A DNA stretch of 7,189 nt from CAYONQ01 sp964405375 (GTDB lineage Bacteria; Planctomycetota; Phycisphaerae; Sedimentisphaerales; Anaerobacaceae): contig CAYONQ010000106.1 of assembly GCA_964405375.1 (NCBI GenBank), positions 1 to 7,189 of the forward strand, read 5' to 3'. This document shows positions 6,537 through 7,189 of the stretch, one piece after another. The notes beneath the pieces were generated by a model. The model ran no database searches, was not told the origin of the DNA, and saw only the letters and a list, made by a program, of their open reading frames with translations. The position numbers were made by a program, and so were the translations under genes. How positions within the stretch are numbered: position 1 is the first letter of the stretch; the number at the start of each line of letters is the position of its first letter.

Positions 6537-7097
6537 ATGAGAGCATCTGAGATGAAAAAGGGCCAGACTGTCAGGATTGACGGTAAGCTGTATTCGATTG
6601 TCGATTATCAGCACGTCAAGCTGGGCAAAGGCGGTGCGGTCTATCAGACGAAGCTAAAGAGCTTAGCTGACGGTTCGATTCAGAATGTCCGGCTGCGGTC
6701 GGAGGAGACGGTTGAAGAGGCGTATTTAGACAAGCGCACATACGAGTACCTGTATTCGGCGGGCAGCGCACATGTTTTGATGGATACAATAAGTTATGAG
6801 CAGATTTCTCTCGATGACGATGCGTTCGGTGACGGGCAGAAGTATCTCAAGCCGAATACCCAGCTTCAGGTCAGTATGTACGAGGGCAGGGTTGTTGTGG
6901 TTGACCTGCCCATTACGGTTGATTTGGAGGTTACCGATACCTCGCCGGAGATTAAGGGCGCTACGGCGACGAGTCAAAACAAGCCGGCGGCGCTCGAGAC
7001 GGGGCTGGTCGTTCAGGTGCCGCCTTTTGTTAAGGTAGGGGACATACTGCGTGTTGATACGCGTAGCGGGCAGTACATAACGAGAGTAAAAGAATAA
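6537..7097 (+). CDS. efp: Elongation factor P
   Basis: A translation factor that binds between the P and E sites of the ribosome and rescues ribosomes stalled at polyproline stretches. It is 186 residues, the usual length. Three beta-barrel domains are apparent: a KOW-like domain I (about 1-63), an OB domain II (about 64-125) and an OB domain III (about 129-186). Domain III carries the family's C-terminal pattern GLVVQVPPFVKVGDILRVDT and GQYITRV. The tip loop of domain I reads HVKLGKGGAV, so the residue that is modified in many bacteria is a lysine, K31, matching E. coli K34. That points to a lysine-type EF-P and not the rhamnosylated arginine type. No modification enzyme gene is in the window. 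The loop has Leu where many EF-Ps have Pro (PGKG). It has its own promoter and ribosome binding site and follows rnr after a 118-bp gap. A 19-bp repeat array begins 3 nt after the stop. Confidence 0.97.
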   Translation: MRASEMKKGQTVRIDGKLYSIVDYQHVKLGKGGAVYQTKLKSLADGSIQNVRLRSEETVEEAYLDKRTYEYLYSAGSAHVLMDTISYEQISLDDDAFGDGQKYLKPNTQLQVSMYEGRVVVVDLPITVDLEVTDTSPEIKGATATSQNKPAALETGLVVQVPPFVKVGDILRVDTRSGQYITRVKE

Positions 7098-7100
7098 GAA

Positions 7101-7189
7101 AGTGAGCTAAAGTGCCTAAAGTGAGCTAAAGTGTCTAAAGTGAGCTAAAGTGCCTAAAGTGAGCTAAAGTGCCTAAAGTGAGCTAAAGT
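7101..7189. repeat. 19-bp tandem repeat array D after efp (runs off the window edge)
   Basis: The repeating unit is AGTGAGCTAA followed by AGTGCCTAA, 19 bp in all. Copies begin at 7101, 7120, 7139, 7158 and 7177, the last being cut by the window edge (about 4.7 copies). The only difference is one T for C at 7134 in the second copy. Each unit is itself two related half-units of 10 and 9 bp that share AGTG..CTAA. It contains frequent stop codons and no open frame. There are no unique spacers, so it is a plain tandem repeat and not a CRISPR array. Confidence 0.95.

Noticed and set aside
7101..7189. Possible CRISPR array at the right edge
   Set aside because: The 19-bp units abut with no unique spacers, and no cas-like gene is visible.

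Overview
This window looks like a stretch of core chromosome from a free-living bacterium, most likely a planctomycete of the Phycisphaerae or a related group. That assignment is an inference. It rests on a YIP1-type protein start, a planctomycete-style TPR protein, mid-range GC content, and housekeeping genes separated by short tandem-repeat arrays. No phage, insertion sequence, tRNA, rRNA or CRISPR array is visible.

Layout. On the minus strand, reading leftward from about 2183, a predicted promoter drives glyA (serine hydroxymethyltransferase). It is followed after 3 nt by a NUDIX/MutT-type hydrolase gene, then after 78 nt by the first 23 codons of a YIP1-like membrane protein cut by the window edge. 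On the plus strand, a divergent promoter in the 184-bp gap drives a 461-aa TPR protein. Next come rpsT (ribosomal protein S20, GTG start), rnr (RNase R) and efp (elongation factor P). An intrinsic terminator ends 11 nt before the rnr start codon, and efp has its own good sigma-70-like promoter. The plus-strand genes serve ribosome assembly, RNA turnover and translation elongation. GlyA supplies glycine and one-carbon units.

The genes themselves are ordinary. The unusual feature is the DNA between them. Five short tandem-repeat arrays from at least four sequence families occur in about 7 kb. Four of them begin 0 to 9 nt after a stop codon (glyA, TPR gene, rpsT, efp). Four of the five have a strict 7-bp period with a different unit sequence, and the fifth has a 19-bp period. 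Two of the heptamer arrays reverse orientation part-way and so form hairpins. One array supplies the start codon and first residues of the NUDIX protein. Another of the same family lies inside the rnr coding frame, in what is normally a variable linker before the end of the catalytic domain. I regard this repeat system as the most interesting content of the window.
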